NCBI RefSeq assembly: GCF_025685655.1
Contig: NZ_JAGSYG010000009.1
Coordinates: 1 to 64,000, forward strand
Length of the DNA stretch: 64,000 bases
Source of the DNA: Acidicapsa ligni
Lineage (GTDB): Bacteria > Acidobacteriota > Terriglobia > Terriglobales > Acidobacteriaceae
Direction of reading: 5' to 3'
The number at the start of each line of letters is the position of its first letter. The stretch's first letter is position 1. Positions 61,912 to 64,000 of this stretch are shown here, piece after piece. The translations under genes and the position numbers were made by a program. The notes under the pieces are model-generated. The model worked only from the letters and a program-made list of their open reading frames with translations, ran no database searches and was not told the origin of the DNA.

Positions 61912-62298
61912 ATGAAAAACGAGAGAAAAAAAGTCCTGCTCATTGACATGGACGACGGTCGCCGTGAGACGCGAATCAAGCTGCTCAATGGCGCTGGCTA
62001 TGAAGTAGATGTGCGCAAGGACTTCCAGGCCGCTGAGCGAATCGACGACGAGGGAGAATATGACCTCGTCATCCTGGCCCTGCATTTTCACCCGGGAGAA
62101 GCCGCCAGCTACAGCGATGAACTGTCAAAGCGAAACCCCGGCCTGCCCATCCTGCTGCTCACCGACTACGGTGTGTTCGTACCTCGCGGAACCCTGAGCA
62201 AGGGCATGGAATCCGGAAGCCCTATGTCGCTGATGAAAGAAGTAGCGAAAATGCTCGCAGGAAGCTCGCACATCAAAGAAGTTCCCGCAGCAAAATAG
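61912..62298 (+). CDS. degenerate receiver-like protein
   Basis: A 128-residue CheY-fold protein: KKVLLIDMDDGRRETRIKLLNGAGYEVD resembles a receiver start, but where the phospho-Asp strand should read LDL it reads LVILALHFHPGE, with Ala in place of Asp. LPILLLTDYG keeps the Thr switch. It probably works without phosphorylation, as a protein-binding pseudo-receiver. The ATG at 61912 is the shortest reasonable start. First gene after the tRNA remnant. Confidence 0.75.
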   Translation: MKNERKKVLLIDMDDGRRETRIKLLNGAGYEVDVRKDFQAAERIDDEGEYDLVILALHFHPGEAASYSDELSKRNPGLPILLLTDYGVFVPRGTLSKGMESGSPMSLMKEVAKMLAGSSHIKEVPAAK

Positions 62299-62331
62299 TG
62301 GCCCGAAACGAATCAGGATCACTTAGAGTTT

Positions 62332-62673
62332 TCAGTGAGATTTGTCTATATCTTCCACAGCAAATCTACCCAGTGAAAATGGATGTGAGATCGCAGGCTT
62401 TCCGCCCGCCGTTTGCGAAATCGGGTAAGAGTTATTGTTATAAGTCGGAAAACCCCAGATGTTACCCGTATTGAGATCAACCGCTACTTTCCCCAGCACC
62501 TGTCCGCCCTGCGGAAGCAGCAGCACCTGGACTCCCGGCTCTATGTACCATGAGGCATTCGCAGTAGTCTGCGCCTGTACCGATACCGGCTGGCTGTAAG
62601 GTCTAAATGCGATGACCGTCACTGCAACCGCGATCACAAGTAAGAGCAGGTTCGTTACCTTGTTTGAATTCAT
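62332..62673 (-). CDS. small membrane-anchored hypothetical protein
   Basis: A 113-residue protein with one N-terminal transmembrane segment (VTNLLLLVIAVAVTVIAF) and a short periplasmic domain containing GQVLGKVAVDLNTGNIWGFPT. AAGGTG precedes the ATG at 62673. No family recognised; similar short proteins are widespread in Acidobacteria by my recollection. Confidence 0.7.
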   Translation of the reverse strand: MNSNKVTNLLLLVIAVAVTVIAFRPYSQPVSVQAQTTANASWYIEPGVQVLLLPQGGQVLGKVAVDLNTGNIWGFPTYNNNSYPISQTAGGKPAISHPFSLGRFAVEDIDKSH

Positions 62674-62775
62674 GAGGCACCTTCCGTCAACCACCGACTT
62701 GGAGTTACAGATCTCCCCAAAATATATAGGAAGGGCAATCTATAGGAAGGAAAGTTATTTACGACGAGCGATTCC

Positions 62776-63198
62776 CTAGAAATTTAACTTACGACTGCTG
62801 CGACGGCGCTCCACGCTACCGCGAATAACCGAATACACTTCGCTCATCGCCACCGGGTATGTCAGGAAGGCATCTGCCTCGTGACGCGAGCCCGGCACCG
62901 AGCCCTGCGCGGTGTGAAAAACAATAGCAATGTGAGCTGTCTTAGGGTCGCGGCGAAGTCTGCGGCAGACCTCGAAGCCGTTCATGTCCGGCAGGTTCAT
63001 ATCGAGCAGCACCGCATCCGGCGCGTCTCTTCGAGCCTTCTCGATTCCATCGCTGCCAGTAAGAACGTGCGAAGCATCGAAGCCCGCCAATTGAAGCAAT
63101 TCAGCCAAACCTTCGGCATGAGCCTTGTTGTCATCGATGACGAGGACTTTAAGAGCAGCGGTTGTCGGCGGTTCGTTTAGCGATGCTAGCGTTTCCAT
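62776..63198 (-). CDS. response regulator receiver protein
   Basis: A 140-residue single receiver: LKVLVIDDNKAHAEGLAELLQLAGF, AVLLDMNLPDMNGFEVCRRL (phospho-Asp present), IVFHTAQG (Thr switch); at the expected Lys of the KP turn it reads FLTYPVA, Tyr-Pro. The loss of Lys may weaken signalling. It ends with a basic ERRRSSRK tail. No kinase is adjacent. Confidence 0.82.
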   Translation of the reverse strand: METLASLNEPPTTAALKVLVIDDNKAHAEGLAELLQLAGFDASHVLTGSDGIEKARRDAPDAVLLDMNLPDMNGFEVCRRLRRDPKTAHIAIVFHTAQGSVPGSRHEADAFLTYPVAMSEVYSVIRGSVERRRSSRKLNF

Positions 63199-63566
63199 AC
63201 TTGAGAGGCCCGTCTACAAGCATAACCTCCTATTGAGAATAACGGCGGACAATGCCTGGCAACTATACAAATCTTCGATAGAACGCTTGAAATCGTCATG
63301 CCACCCAACGTTCAGCCGGTGGCGCTCCCTGAATCAGGAGCAACCATTTTTCGGCGGAGCCCATTCCAATGCCCGTCTCGCGTAGATGAAACCCGCCAAT
63401 AAAACCATCGATTGAATACATGACACCAAAAGCAACTGCGATCGACTTTGAGGCTTCTATACAAGAGAACGTTGAGCTTCCTCGAACGGTGCTTCCCTGA
63501 ACGCGTTGGCAGGAATACGATTCAGGTTGGGCTCATGCTAAACAACCACACAACTGGAAGGAATCC
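63199..63566 (+). other. 368-bp intergenic region
   Basis: No supported gene. It carries the promoter region of the PA2169-type gene; I see no clear operator. GGAAGGAATCC directly before 63567 supplies its ribosome-binding site. Confidence 0.45.
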
Positions 63567-64000
63567 ATGTCAAACACATCCAACAGCCTGCTCGAAGTTG
63601 AAGAAGCATTGCGCTTAGTCATCGACAACCTGATCGACGGTCAGGAAGGTATGCAGAAGATTGGCGAAGAGTTGAAAGACGAACAGCTCAAGCGCTACTT
63701 CCTTGCCGAATCGCTCAGGCGCGCGTCATTCCGCGGCGATCTGGAAACAGTTCTGCACCAGGAAGGTGTACACGACATCAAGGAGCATGGCTCCGTAACC
63801 GGGACCGTACAGCGGGTCTGGGTCAGCCTCAAGTCCAAACTTGGCGGCGGTGATCACACCCTGCTTGAAACCGCCGAACAAGGCGAAGATGCCGCCAAGG
63901 CTGCCTATGAAGATGCGCTCAACCGCGAGCTGCCTTTGCCCATCCGGCAACTCCTCGTCACCCAGGCCGCGCATATTCAGGCATCCCACGACTACGTCAA
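63567..64000 (+). CDS. PA2169-family four-helix-bundle protein (truncated by window end)
   Basis: A ferritin-like four-helix-bundle protein of the DUF2383/PA2169 family; the frame is open to the end of the window (144 complete codons visible). Segments: VEEALRLVIDNLIDGQEGMQKIGEEL, FRGDLETVLHQEG, SVTGTVQRVWVSLKSKLGGGDHTLLETAEQGEDAAKAAYEDAL. Members occur with stress and envelope genes; role unknown. GGAAGGAATCC lies before the ATG. Confidence 0.88.
   Translation, partial: MSNTSNSLLEVEEALRLVIDNLIDGQEGMQKIGEELKDEQLKRYFLAESLRRASFRGDLETVLHQEGVHDIKEHGSVTGTVQRVWVSLKSKLGGGDHTLLETAEQGEDAAKAAYEDALNRELPLPIRQLLVTQAAHIQASHDYV

Noticed and set aside
1-64000. CRISPR arrays or cas genes
   Set aside because: No regularly spaced repeats and no Cas motifs seen.
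1-64000. Insertion sequences / transposases and integrases
   Set aside because: No DDE transposase or tyrosine recombinase motif found, even though mobile-type genes are present.

Overview
The window looks like a chromosome segment of a soil acidobacterium, probably of the class Terriglobia (Terriglobus/Granulicella/Edaphobacter type). This rests on gene style: HTTM protein, PA2169-type protein, GH3 beta-glucosidase, RND pumps, many small SDR, cupin and SnoaL enzymes, and frequent GTG/TTG starts. No rRNA or other taxonomic marker is present, so the assignment is an inference.

Bases 1-18,800 are accessory DNA of plasmid or integrative-element type. They carry PRTRC-system genes (an F-like C-terminus, B, ThiF, E), small orphan proteins, a MoxR-type AAA ATPase / DUF3150 / VWA-metallopeptidase-like trio joined by ATGA overlaps, an RNase HI, a phage Gp157-like protein and an XRE repressor with a doubled palindromic operator. 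Two blocks on the opposite strand sit inside this plus-strand backbone. One is a YhcG/PDDEXK nuclease. The other, at 4,384-11,314, is a tight five-gene operon that I read as a GTPase-centred biological conflict (defence) system: a metallophosphoesterase with a C-terminal adaptor-like region, a GASH-like helical protein, two P-loop GTPases and a GAP1-like protein. It is the most interesting system in the window.

Bases 19,000-38,500 are metabolic and regulatory. A mandelate racemase homologue and a benzoylformate decarboxylase homologue each differ from the reference enzyme at one acid/base residue. Next come a Dps ferritin, a FixJ-like regulator, a receiver protein and a long same-strand run of exported or NAD(P)-dependent enzymes (haloperoxidase-like hydrolase, MDR reductase, cupin, MRJP-like protein, polysaccharide deacetylase, SDRs, SnoaL-like protein, SGNH esterase). 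This run is followed by a four-PAS histidine kinase and a TetR regulator. Four near-identical palindromes (TTATAG-N4-CYATAA) between 19,122 and 25,407 suggest an unrecognised regulon.

Bases 38,500-58,300 hold a LysR regulator, a two-domain DNA-binding protein, an HTTM membrane pair, an Rrf2/SnoaL pair, a VOC protein, a GH3 enzyme and an operon encoding an SDR plus a complete RND tripartite pump. An HxlR regulator lies divergent to that operon.

Bases 41,200-42,900 and 58,400-61,400 show DNA-repair gene decay and duplication. There is a dnaE2 (imuC) 3' remnant abutting an exonuclease III remnant, two 2-hydroxyacid dehydrogenase paralogues (about 80% identical by hand count) each preceded by exonuclease III sequence, a frameshifted ORF, an exonuclease III gene without a canonical start codon, and an SRAP (YedK/HMCES) gene interrupted by a stop. 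A tRNA-Val(CAC) gene and a 3' half of a second tRNA-Val follow, a possible attachment-site scar. The right end carries receiver proteins and a truncated PA2169-family gene.
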